From NCBI GenBank assembly GCA_050157065.1, contig CP189573.1: a stretch of DNA of 64,000 nucleotides; one strand, given 5' to 3'. This document shows positions 27,376 through 35,219 of the stretch, piece after piece; position 1 is the stretch's first letter; each line of letters opens with the position of its first letter. Position numbers and translations under genes: made by a program. This DNA comes from Avipropionibacterium sp050157065. Its GTDB lineage: Bacteria > Actinomycetota > Actinomycetes > Propionibacteriales > Propionibacteriaceae. The notes beneath the pieces are model-generated. The model had not been told where the DNA came from and searched no databases. It worked only from the letters and a program-made list of their open reading frames with translations.

Positions 27376-28608
27376 ATGACAGCTCCGAGGTCAGGCGGTG
27401 CGGGATCGGTCAGCGCCGGGGGATCGGTCATCGTCGGTGGGGCCCGGACCCCGATGGGCCGACTGCTGGGCCAACTGGGCACCGTCCCGGCGACCGAACT
27501 GGGCGGCCGCGCCATCGCTGGTGCACTGGCCCGCTCCGGGGTTCCGGCGGACAGGGTCGACCAGGTCGTGATGGGGCAGGTGCTGCAGGCCGGGGCCGGC
27601 CAGATCACCGCACGCCAGGCGGCCGTCGCGGGTGGGATCGGGATGGACGTCCCCGCGATCACGATCAACAAGGTGTGCCTGTCCGGGCTGGCGGCGGTCG
27701 CGATGGCCGACCAGCTGATCCGCAGTGGGGAGGCCGAGGTGGTGGTCGCCGGCGGGATGGAGTCGATGAGCCTCGCCCCGCACCTGCTCACCACCTCGCG
27801 CAGCGGACACAAGTACGGCGACGTCACGATGCTCGACCACATGGCCCATGACGGCCTGTCCGACGTGTTCACCGAGCAGTCGATGGGCGCGCTGACCGAG
27901 GCCCACAACGTCGGCGACGACCACGTCAGCCGCGCCGAGGCCGACGCCTTCGCCGTACGGTCACACCGTCGCGCCGCGGCGGCGGCGGCCGACGGCACCT
28001 TCGCCGCGGAGATCACCGAGGTCCGCATCCCGCAGCGCAGGGGCGACGACCTGGTGATCGACACCGACGAGGGGATCCGACCCGACTCGACCGTCGAGGG
28101 GCTGGCCAAGCTGCGCCCGGCCTTCACCCCCGACGGTTCGATCACCGCGGCCAGCTCCAGCCCGATCACCGACGGTGCCGCCGCCCTGGTGGTGGTGTCG
28201 GCGGCCCGGGCCGCCGAATGGGGGCTGCCGGTGCTGGCGCACATCGGCGCGTACGGCCAGGTCGCCGGCCCCGACTCGTCGCTGCAGCGGCAACCGGCCA
28301 ACGCGATCCGGCGGGCCTGCGAGCGGGCCGGCATCGAGCCCGGCGACCTCGACCTGATCGAGATCAACGAGGCGTTCGCCCACGTCGGCATCGCCAGTGC
28401 GCGGGCGCTGGGACTCACCGCCGAACAGGCCGACGAGCGGGTCAACGTGCACGGCGGGGCGATCGCGCTCGGCCACCCGATCGGCGCCTCGGGCGCCCGG
28501 CTGGTACTGCACCTGGCGATGGAGCTGTCGCGGCGTGGGGCCGGTACGGCGGTGGCGGCCCTGTGTGGCGGTGGCGGTCAGGGCGACGCACTGCTGTTGT
28601 CGGCCTGA
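27376..28608 (+). CDS. Acetyl-CoA acetyltransferase (thiolase)
   Basis: A 410-residue biosynthetic/degradative thiolase, orthologous in position to mycobacterial fadA4. The nucleophile is C101 in NKVCLSG; the acid-base pair is the histidine of GHPIGASG and the cysteine of LCGGGGQG. ATG 27376 is preceded by AAAGGGGG. The first 15 residues are a disordered extension. The longer open frame upstream is antisense to the epimerase. Confidence 0.93.
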   Translation: MTAPRSGGAGSVSAGGSVIVGGARTPMGRLLGQLGTVPATELGGRAIAGALARSGVPADRVDQVVMGQVLQAGAGQITARQAAVAGGIGMDVPAITINKVCLSGLAAVAMADQLIRSGEAEVVVAGGMESMSLAPHLLTTSRSGHKYGDVTMLDHMAHDGLSDVFTEQSMGALTEAHNVGDDHVSRAEADAFAVRSHRRAAAAAADGTFAAEITEVRIPQRRGDDLVIDTDEGIRPDSTVEGLAKLRPAFTPDGSITAASSSPITDGAAALVVVSAARAAEWGLPVLAHIGAYGQVAGPDSSLQRQPANAIRRACERAGIEPGDLDLIEINEAFAHVGIASARALGLTAEQADERVNVHGGAIALGHPIGASGARLVLHLAMELSRRGAGTAVAALCGGGGQGDALLLSA

Positions 28609-28621
28609 TCGTGCTGTTCGC

Positions 28622-29587
28622 ATGAGGGGATTCGCATCGATCGACGACCTGGTGGCCGGGGTGCGGCGTGCCGCGCCGCGGGCGGTGGCGCGGGCGATCA
28701 GCCTGGTCGAGAACGAGTCGCCCCGGTTGCCCGAACTCGTCGCCGGGCTCGCCTCCGCCTCGGCGGGCGCCCACGTGATCGGGCTGACCGGTTCGCCGGG
28801 GGTGGGCAAGTCGACCACCACCGACGCACTGGTGCGGGAGCTGCGGAGTCGGGAGCTGACCGTCGGGGTGCTGGCGGTCGACCCGTCCTCACCGTTCAGC
28901 GGCGGGGCCCTGCTGGGCGACCGGATCCGGATGCAGGACCACACCGGCGACCCGGGCGTGATCATCCGCTCGATGGCGACCCGGGGTCACCTCGGCGGCC
29001 TGGCCGCCGCGGCACCGATGGCGGTCTCGGTGCTGGCGGCCGCGGGGCGCGACGTGGTGCTGGTCGAGACCGTCGGGGTGGGCCAGTCCGAGGTCGAGAT
29101 CGCCGGGCTGTGCGACACGACCTGTGTGCTGGTCGCCCCCGGTGCCGGCGACCACGTCCAGGCCGCCAAGGCCGGACTGCTGGAGGTCGGCGACGTCTTC
29201 GTGGTCAACAAGGCCGACCGGGACGGGGTGCAGCCGCTGATCCGTGACCTGCGCAACTCGATCGCGCTGGGCAGTTGGGGTGCCGACGCGTGGAAGCCGC
29301 CGATCGTCACGACCACCGCGACCAGCCGCGAGGGCATCGAGGAGCTGTGGCACCAGATCGAACGGCACCGGGCCCATCAGGAGGGGACCGGAGCGTGGCA
29401 GGTACGGCGTCGCGCGCGGGCCCGGCACGAGGTGGAGGCGTTGGTGCTGGCCGAGGTGCGCCGTCGAACGAAGGTACCGGCCGACGGCGCGCTGCTCGAT
29501 GAGCTTGCCGAAGCCGTCGCAGTCGGTAGTCTCGATCCGTATGCCGCGTCGCGTCTCATGTTGGACCGTCTCGGCGCGGGTGCGTGA
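28622..29587 (+). CDS. meaB: MeaB/ArgK GTPase, chaperone of acyl-CoA mutase
   Basis: G-protein that gates AdoCbl transfer to, and protects, B12-dependent mutases. Walker A GSPGVGKST is at 57-65; the switch and base-recognition segments include AVDPSSPFSGG, VETVGVGQSE and NKAD. 321 residues, usual length. It starts 13 bases after the thiolase stop. Its client may be the mutase subunit 1.5 kb downstream. Confidence 0.93.
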   Translation: MRGFASIDDLVAGVRRAAPRAVARAISLVENESPRLPELVAGLASASAGAHVIGLTGSPGVGKSTTTDALVRELRSRELTVGVLAVDPSSPFSGGALLGDRIRMQDHTGDPGVIIRSMATRGHLGGLAAAAPMAVSVLAAAGRDVVLVETVGVGQSEVEIAGLCDTTCVLVAPGAGDHVQAAKAGLLEVGDVFVVNKADRDGVQPLIRDLRNSIALGSWGADAWKPPIVTTTATSREGIEELWHQIERHRAHQEGTGAWQVRRRARARHEVEALVLAEVRRRTKVPADGALLDELAEAVAVGSLDPYAASRLMLDRLGAGA

Positions 29588-29674
29588 CAGTCGGCTTCAC
29601 GGTCGTGTAGACACGGGGCGTACGCGGAGTCATGCGCTGCCGTCGAACGCTTCCGCCAAGGAAAGGACTCCCGG

Positions 29675-29839
29675 ATGCGGTACGTGAAGAAGATCTTGGT
29701 TGCAGCCGTGGTGCTGTTCGCCCTCTTCTACGTCGTCTCCCGGCCGGAGGACTCGGCTTCGGCGGTCCGCGGCGTGCTGGACGCCATCGTCAACGGGGTG
29801 GGGTCCCTGTTCACGTTCTTCGAATCCCTGGTGGGATGA
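29675..29839 (+). CDS. Small single-span membrane protein, 54 residues
   Basis: MRYVKKILVAAVVLFALFYVV starts the protein (helix about 7-21), followed by a short amphipathic part ending FFESLVG. GGAAAGGA lies about eight bases ahead of the ATG. The stop overlaps the ATG of the PH-domain gene by four bases (ATGA). Coupling and ribosome site support it as real. No family recognised. Confidence 0.6.
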   Translation: MRYVKKILVAAVVLFALFYVVSRPEDSASAVRGVLDAIVNGVGSLFTFFESLVG

Positions 29840-30402
29840 CCGAGCCCGGGCGGCCGGTCGGGGAGGGCTGGCTGGACCGGCTCGCCGACCCACAGGTCAC
29901 TCGCCACCTGATCGCCGACGAGGGCGAGATCATCATCGACGAGGTACGACGGCACTGGATGGCGGTGATCGTCCCGATCATCGAGCTCGTGGTGTCGGTG
30001 CTGGTGCTGTTCATGATGTTGTTCCTGGAGGCCGACTACTTCTGGGTCCCGTTGGCGGTCGCCCTCGGACTGGCCGCTCATGCCGGTTTCCGGATCCTCG
30101 AGGTCCACATGGACCGGTTCGTGATCACCAACATGCGGGTGTTCCGGGTGCACGGCATCTTCAGCCAGCACCTGGCGACCATGCCGATGCAGCGGATCCT
30201 CGACATCGCGGTGCACAAGCCGTTCATCGGGCGCGTGTTCGGTTACGGTCACTTCGTGTTCGAGTCAGCAGCGCAGGACCAGGGGTTGCGCGACATCAGG
30301 TTCGTCGGCCGCCCCGACGAGCGGGACCTCACCATCCAGCGAGTGATCCAGCGGTCCGGCATCCGACGATCGGCCCAGATGGGTCGAGGGGACGGAATGT
30401 GA
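29836..30402 (+). CDS. PH-domain membrane protein (bPH2/YdbS-like)
   Basis: A 188-residue protein: a soluble N-terminus (EGEIIIDEVRRHWMAVI), two membrane helices (about 45-65 and 70-90), then a bacterial pleckstrin-homology domain with DRFVITNMRVFRVHGIFSQH and MPMQRILDIAV. These proteins are linked to envelope stress or membrane organisation in other bacteria. It starts within the stop of the small membrane protein gene and ends within the GTG of the MarR gene (ATGTGAG). Confidence 0.8.
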   Translation: MTEPGRPVGEGWLDRLADPQVTRHLIADEGEIIIDEVRRHWMAVIVPIIELVVSVLVLFMMLFLEADYFWVPLAVALGLAAHAGFRILEVHMDRFVITNMRVFRVHGIFSQHLATMPMQRILDIAVHKPFIGRVFGYGHFVFESAAQDQGLRDIRFVGRPDERDLTIQRVIQRSGIRRSAQMGRGDGM

Positions 30403-30911
30403 GTCCTGCCGACCACGGCCGCCGCGCACTCCCGTTCGACCCGGTCGACGAGGCGTCCCGACGCTGGGCCGAGCACTATCCCGAGGCCACCAGGATGCAC
30501 GCGGTCACCTCACTGATGCGGGTGCATCAGCTGGTGCTGTCCGAGCTGGACGAGCTGCTGCGGCCGTTGGGGCTGACCTTCGCCCGGTACGAGGTGTTGG
30601 TGCTGCTCTCGTTCACCCGGCACGGCGAACTGCCGTTGGGCAAGATCGGTGAGCGGTTGCAGGTGCACGCCACCTCGGTCACCTCACTGGTGCGTCGGCT
30701 GGCCGACGCCGGGCTGATCGAGCGGTCCGCCCACCCCGACGACGGTCGTACGGTGCTGGCCTCGATCACCCCGCGGGGACGAGAGCTGCTGGCCGAGGCG
30801 ACCGAGGCGATCACCGAGGTGCAGTTCGCGCTCGGGTCGCTGTCGGAGGACGACGCCCGTTCGTTGAGCGCGCTGTTGCGCCATCCACGGGCCGCGGCCG
30901 GCGACTTCTGA
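30399..30911 (+). CDS. MarR-family transcriptional regulator
   Basis: A 170-residue winged-helix repressor from GTG 30399. Residues about 50-130 hold the HTH: LTFARYEVLVLLSF, IGERLQVHATSVTSLVRRLADAGLIERS and the wing HPDDGRTVLASITPRG. Ligands are often acyl-CoAs or aromatic acids, unknown here. It lies two palindromes and about 150 bases ahead of the acyl-CoA mutase gene and could control it. Confidence 0.87.
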   Translation: MSPADHGRRALPFDPVDEASRRWAEHYPEATRMHAVTSLMRVHQLVLSELDELLRPLGLTFARYEVLVLLSFTRHGELPLGKIGERLQVHATSVTSLVRRLADAGLIERSAHPDDGRTVLASITPRGRELLAEATEAITEVQFALGSLSEDDARSLSALLRHPRAAAGDF

Positions 30912-30977
30912 GGCCGCGGGGTGTCCCTGAGGCCCGGCGTGTTCCGAGGCCGCGGCGTGTTCCGAGGCCGCGGCATG
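30906..30977 (+). repeat. Four 18-bp tandem repeats
   Basis: Four head-to-tail units of 18 bp beginning in the last two codons of the MarR gene. The third (30942-30959) and fourth (30960-30977) units differ by one base; the first two are more diverged. Each centres on GAGGCCSCGG. Together with the palindromes further on it fills the 156-base gap before the mutase gene. Confidence 0.75.
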
Positions 30978-31015
30978 CCGGCGGGTCGCCCGGCTCCGAT
31001 GGGCTGACGTTCGAG

Positions 31016-31057
31016 GAGACCAGTGATCGACTGGTCTCAAAAGCTAGGGCGTCCTAG
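31016..31057. promoter_or_regulatory. Two palindromes upstream of the acyl-CoA mutase gene
   Basis: First element: GAGACCAGT (31016-31024) and ACTGGTCTC (31030-31038), perfect nine-base arms with a five-base spacer. Second element: CTAGG (31044-31048) and CCTAG (31053-31057) around GCGT, with TAGTAT just after, a possible -10. Both lie 10-50 bases ahead of the ATG, suiting an operator/promoter region. Confidence 0.55.
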
Positions 31058-31067
31058 TATTTGTTGC

Positions 31068-32762
31068 ATGACACCTCCCGAGACCGGACGAGCGCGGTGG
31101 CAGCGCGCCTACGACGAGGCCGAACGGGCCGGCCGGGTACGGCGGGCCGACTTCACCACGCTGTCCGGCGAGGAGGTCGACCCGGTCTACGGGCCCGCCG
31201 ACGAGTCGGCCGATGAGCGGATGGCGCGGATCGGCTGGCCCGGCGAGTTCCCGTTCACCCGTGGGCTGCACGCGACCGGCTACCGCGGCCGGCCGTGGAC
31301 GATCCGGCAGTTCGCCGGGTTCGGCAATGCCGCGCAGACGAACGAGCGCTACCGGATGATCCTGGACAAAGGTGGGGGCGGGCTCAGCGTCGCGTTCGAC
31401 ATGCCGACGCTGATGGGACGCGACTCCGACGAGGAGATCAGCCTGGGTGAGGTCGGCCACTGCGGGGTGGCGATCGACTCGGCGGCCGACATGGAGGTGC
31501 TGTTCGCCGGGATCGACCTGGGGCAGGTCACCACGTCGATGACGATCTCGGGTCCGGCGGTGCCGATCTTCTGCATGTACGTGGTGGCGGCCGAGCGTGC
31601 GGGGGTCGACCCGGCCACCCTGGACGGGACGTTGCAGACCGACATCTTCAAGGAGTACATCGCGCAGAAGGAGTGGCTGTTCGCCCCAGAGCCGCACCTG
31701 CGGCTGATCGGCGACCTGATGGCGTACACCACGGCGAACCTGCCCTCGTACAAGCCGTTGAGCGTGTCGGGCTACCACATCCGCGAGGCCGGCTCGACGG
31801 CCCTGCAGGAGTTGGCGTTCACCCTGGCCGACGGGTTCGGCTACGTCGAACTCGGGCTGTCGCGGGGGTTGGACGTGAACGTGTTCGCACCCGGGCTGAG
31901 CTTCTTCTTCGACGCCCACGTCGACTTCTTCGAGGAGATCGCGAAGTTCCGCGCGGCCCGGCGGATCTGGGCGCGCTGGATGCGGGATCGCTTCGGTGCA
32001 ACGGATCCCCGGGCCCAGTGGTTGCGGTTCCACACCCAGACCGCGGGGGTGTCGCTGACCGCACAGCAGCCGTACAACAACGTGGTGCGGACGGCGGTGG
32101 AGGCGATGGCCGCCGTGCTGGGTGGAACGAACTCGCTGCACACCAATGCGCTGGACGAGACGTTGGCACTGCCCACCGAGCGGTCGGCCGAGATCGCGCT
32201 GCGGACCCAGCAGGTGATCGCCGCCGAGACCGGGGTGGCGAACGTGATCGACCCGTTGGGGGGTTCGTGGTACGTCGAGGAGCTGACCGACCGGATGGAG
32301 GCCGGGGCCGAGGAGGTCTTCGCCCGGATCGAGGCGATGGGCGAGGGCCGCGAGCACCACATCGGTCCGATCACCTCGGGGCTGTTGGCCGGCATCGAGA
32401 ACGGCTGGTTCACCGGCGAGATCGCCGAGTCGGCGTACCGACAGCAGGCCGACCTGGAAGCCGGGCGCAAGCACGTCGTCGGGGTGAACGCCCACAACTC
32501 GACGGTCACCGGTGAGCTGGAGATCCTGCGCGTCGGCCAGGAGGTCGAGACCGAGCAACGTCGGGTATTGGCCGAGCGTCGTGCCACCCGCGACGACGAT
32601 GCCGTACGAACGGCGCTCGCCGACGTCGCCGAGGCCGCCCGAGGAACGGCGAACATGGTGCCGCCGCTGCTGGCGGCCGCCCGGGCCGAGGCCACGCTGG
32701 GCGAGATGTGCCAGGTGCTGCGCGAGGTGTGGGGGGAGTGGTCCGAGCCCGGCAACTTCTGA
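31068..32762 (+). CDS. Acyl-CoA mutase large subunit, isobutyryl-CoA mutase type
   Basis: A 564-residue AdoCbl-dependent carbon-skeleton mutase catalytic subunit without the C-terminal B12-binding domain (full methylmalonyl-CoA mutase chains exceed 700 residues), so a separate small subunit is needed. The TIM barrel is intact (SMTISGPAVPIFCMYVV, SGYHIREAGS, GGTNSLHTNALDE). Residues deciding substrate are F82 in TIRQFAGF and Q200 in EYIAQKEW; methylmalonyl-CoA mutases have Tyr and Arg there, isobutyryl-CoA mutase has Phe and Gln. It probably interconverts butyryl- and isobutyryl-CoA. ATG 31068 is preferred over GTG 31023, which lies inside a palindrome. No small subunit gene is in the window. 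Confidence 0.85.
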   Translation: MTPPETGRARWQRAYDEAERAGRVRRADFTTLSGEEVDPVYGPADESADERMARIGWPGEFPFTRGLHATGYRGRPWTIRQFAGFGNAAQTNERYRMILDKGGGGLSVAFDMPTLMGRDSDEEISLGEVGHCGVAIDSAADMEVLFAGIDLGQVTTSMTISGPAVPIFCMYVVAAERAGVDPATLDGTLQTDIFKEYIAQKEWLFAPEPHLRLIGDLMAYTTANLPSYKPLSVSGYHIREAGSTALQELAFTLADGFGYVELGLSRGLDVNVFAPGLSFFFDAHVDFFEEIAKFRAARRIWARWMRDRFGATDPRAQWLRFHTQTAGVSLTAQQPYNNVVRTAVEAMAAVLGGTNSLHTNALDETLALPTERSAEIALRTQQVIAAETGVANVIDPLGGSWYVEELTDRMEAGAEEVFARIEAMGEGREHHIGPITSGLLAGIENGWFTGEIAESAYRQQADLEAGRKHVVGVNAHNSTVTGELEILRVGQEVETEQRRVLAERRATRDDDAVRTALADVAEAARGTANMVPPLLAAARAEATLGEMCQVLREVWGEWSEPGNF

Positions 32763-32769
32763 GTCCGGC

Positions 32770-33486
32770 TCAGCGGAGGTCGGGTCCGGGAGTCCGCGGC
32801 GGCGGGGGCTGTTGCTGGTAGGGATCCTGTGGGTACGTGCCCTGCTGGTACGGGCCCTGCTGGGGTGGGGCCTGCTGAGGCGGAAGCTGGTGCGGCGGTG
32901 CCTGCGGGGGCATCCCGTGAGGCGGCATCCCGTGCGGGGGCGCTGCCTGTGGGGGCGCGCCGGTCGGCGGGGTGCCGCGCAGGTTCGTGATCACCTGGTG
33001 CAGCTCGACCGGCGCCACCTGCAGCATGGAGGTCGCGAGCATCTGGCCACGGATGGCCTTGCCGAACTTGAAGACCGGTCGGCCGAGCCAGTCGCCCCAG
33101 CTGATCTGCGACTCGGACCACGGGATCCGCTTCATCGTCGACGCGGTCGGACTGTGGTGGGTGATCCCGTGCTGGTCGAGTTCCAGGGCGACCGTGGCGT
33201 TCTTGGCCGCCCGCAGGTTGCGCCAGGTCATCACGGTGAGTACGCCCCACACCACCGCGATGGCAGGGAAGATGATCATCAGGTACAGCGGCAGGGAGAT
33301 GCCGAGGACGAGCGGGAAGATCGTGGTGCCCAGCGCGAGCAGCAACCACAGGACGGCCACTGCGGTGTACATGACGGCGGTGTTCTTCATCGGCTTCGCC
33401 AGTTCATGGGCGTTGTAGTGCACGGTGTACACGTCACGGGTCTCGGGTTGCACGGCGTCCTTCACTCGGCGGGTTGCTGTCACCAT
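32770..33486 (-). CDS. Membrane protein with Pro/Gln-rich tail
   Basis: A 238-residue protein: an N-terminal segment with VQPETRDVYTVHYN, two membrane helices (about 38-60 and 65-88), a soluble domain resembling the YcxB-like C-terminal domain (STMKRIPWSESQISWGDW), and a tail of about 65 residues made of repeated PPQ/GMPPHG/QQGPYQQG units. Start ATG 33486 is chosen; the frame stays open upstream into the divergent gene. Function unknown. Confidence 0.6.
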   Translation of the reverse strand: MVTATRRVKDAVQPETRDVYTVHYNAHELAKPMKNTAVMYTAVAVLWLLLALGTTIFPLVLGISLPLYLMIIFPAIAVVWGVLTVMTWRNLRAAKNATVALELDQHGITHHSPTASTMKRIPWSESQISWGDWLGRPVFKFGKAIRGQMLATSMLQVAPVELHQVITNLRGTPPTGAPPQAAPPHGMPPHGMPPQAPPHQLPPQQAPPQQGPYQQGTYPQDPYQQQPPPPRTPGPDLR

Positions 33487-33533
33487 TATGCGTTCGTGAG
33501 GTCCGACTGCTGCCAGACCCGTACCATGTCGCC

Positions 33534-35216
33534 GTGACAACCGAGGCCAGCCATGTCGTCGTGATCGGCGGCAACAGCACCGCACAACGTCTGGTGGGGG
33601 AGTTGAGTCATTCGGGCGAGACGGTGGTCATGATCGTCCCGCTCAACGGTGATCCGGATCTTGTGCTGGACATGGAGCGGTTGGGTGCCGAGGTGCTCCA
33701 GGTCCGTCGGGTGGGGGAGGAGGCGCTGGTCGACGCCCGGATCGACACTGCCCGGGCAGCGGTGATCTTCGGTGACGACGACGTCGAGATGATCAGGACC
33801 GCACTGGCGGTGGAGGAGCTCAGCCCGGCGACCCGGCTCATCCTGGAGCTGGGCAACCCTCGGCTCGGCGAACGGCTTCCGGCGTTGCTCGGTGACGTCA
33901 CGGTGATGTCGAGCGCCGAGCTGGCCGCGCCGTCGTTCGTGTCGGCCGCACTGGCCACCGACGAGGTGACCACCTTCGAGCTGGCCGGCCGACTGGTGGT
34001 CGCCGGACCGCAGGCTCGCGTCGGCGGGGAACGGCTGGCGCGGTTGGCCGACACCCGGCGCAGCGGCCCCGACGGACTGTTGCCCGACGGTGAGGCCGAC
34101 GTGGTGTTGGGCACGAAGCTGGTCGGCGATGGTGGGCCCGGAGTACCGATCCGTCGGTCCGGACTGCGCGGTGTCGTCACCCACGTGTTCGACAGCAAGG
34201 CGCGTTGGGTCGTGCTGGGCATCGTGGTGCTGATCGTGGTCAGCGTGCTCTACTTCAAGGCGACCGGGCTCGACTGGCTGACGGCGTTCTTCTACGCGTT
34301 GACGGCATCCACCGCGACCGGCGGGCCGGGCGACTACTCCGACCTGCCGGTGATCTGGCGGATCGGGGCGGTGGTGATCGCGTTGTTCGGACTGGTGCTG
34401 TCGTCGGGTGTCACGGCCGTCATCCTTGACGTGTTGATCTCCTCGCGGTTGGCGGCGCTGACCGGAGGTGTCCGTGGCAAGCCCCGTGGCCACGTGATCG
34501 TGATCGGCCTGGGCCGGGTCGGCATGTCGGTGGTGTCGCGGCTGGTGGAGCGTGACGTACCGGTCGTCGCGATCGAGTTGGACGAGGACGCCGTGGGCGT
34601 GCGACGGGCCCGACGGCTGAAGGTGCCCGTCGTGATCGCCGAGGGCAGCGACCTGACGGCGCTCGAGACCGCCGGGGTGTCGGAAGCGGCTGCCGTTCTC
34701 GCCGTCACCGACGACGACGGTGCCAACCTCGAGATCGGGTTGGCCGCGAAGGATGCGCGGGCCGACGTCCGGGTGGTCACCCGGCTGTTCGACCACGACC
34801 TGGCAGACCGGGTGGAACGTCGCGTCGCGTTGGGCGCCACCCGAAGCGTGTCCATGCTGGCGGCACCGGCCTTCGCCGCGGCGGCGGGTGGGCGTCCCAA
34901 GGAGACGACGTTCCCGGTCGGTCGACGGGTGCTGTCGTTCAGTGAACTCCGGGTCCAGCCCGGCTCGCCTGCGGTGGGCCTGCCGTTGGGTGAGCTGGCC
35001 GTACCCGGACAGGTCACCGTGTTGGCGATCCGCGGCGGCGACCGGCGGTGGTCCTGGGCGCGGACGGAGCTCGCACCCCAGCGGACCCTGGCCGCGGGGG
35101 ACACGCTGGCTGTCGTTGCCTCCCGGACCGGACTGTCGGGCGTACTCCAGCTGATCAACCACGGCGCCGAGGACCAGGCGCAGGGCGAGCGGGCCTCGGC
35201 CAGCGATCAGCTGTAG
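33534..35216 (+). CDS. RCK-2TM-RCK ion channel protein (TrkA-type)
   Basis: A 560-residue protein from GTG 33534. Domain order: a degenerate N-terminal RCK/TrkA-N (about 5-130, HVVVIGGNSTAQRLV), two membrane helices (about 222-245 and 280-305) flanking a pore loop with STATGGPGDY, then a canonical NAD-binding TrkA-N (HVIVIGLGRVGMSVV, IELDED, AEGSD) and a C-terminal TrkA-C-like domain. It resembles ligand-gated two-helix K+ channels. The filter differs from TVGYGD, so selectivity is uncertain. Convergent with the nuclease gene (three-base gap). Confidence 0.75.
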   Translation: MTTEASHVVVIGGNSTAQRLVGELSHSGETVVMIVPLNGDPDLVLDMERLGAEVLQVRRVGEEALVDARIDTARAAVIFGDDDVEMIRTALAVEELSPATRLILELGNPRLGERLPALLGDVTVMSSAELAAPSFVSAALATDEVTTFELAGRLVVAGPQARVGGERLARLADTRRSGPDGLLPDGEADVVLGTKLVGDGGPGVPIRRSGLRGVVTHVFDSKARWVVLGIVVLIVVSVLYFKATGLDWLTAFFYALTASTATGGPGDYSDLPVIWRIGAVVIALFGLVLSSGVTAVILDVLISSRLAALTGGVRGKPRGHVIVIGLGRVGMSVVSRLVERDVPVVAIELDEDAVGVRRARRLKVPVVIAEGSDLTALETAGVSEAAAVLAVTDDDGANLEIGLAAKDARADVRVVTRLFDHDLADRVERRVALGATRSVSMLAAPAFAAAAGGRPKETTFPVGRRVLSFSELRVQPGSPAVGLPLGELAVPGQVTVLAIRGGDRRWSWARTELAPQRTLAAGDTLAVVASRTGLSGVLQLINHGAEDQAQGERASASDQL

Positions 35217-35219
35217 CCG

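Noticed and set aside
30527..31040. Minus-strand open frames over the 18-bp repeats
   Set aside because: They translate the tandem repeats as AASEH-type units and lie opposite the MarR gene.
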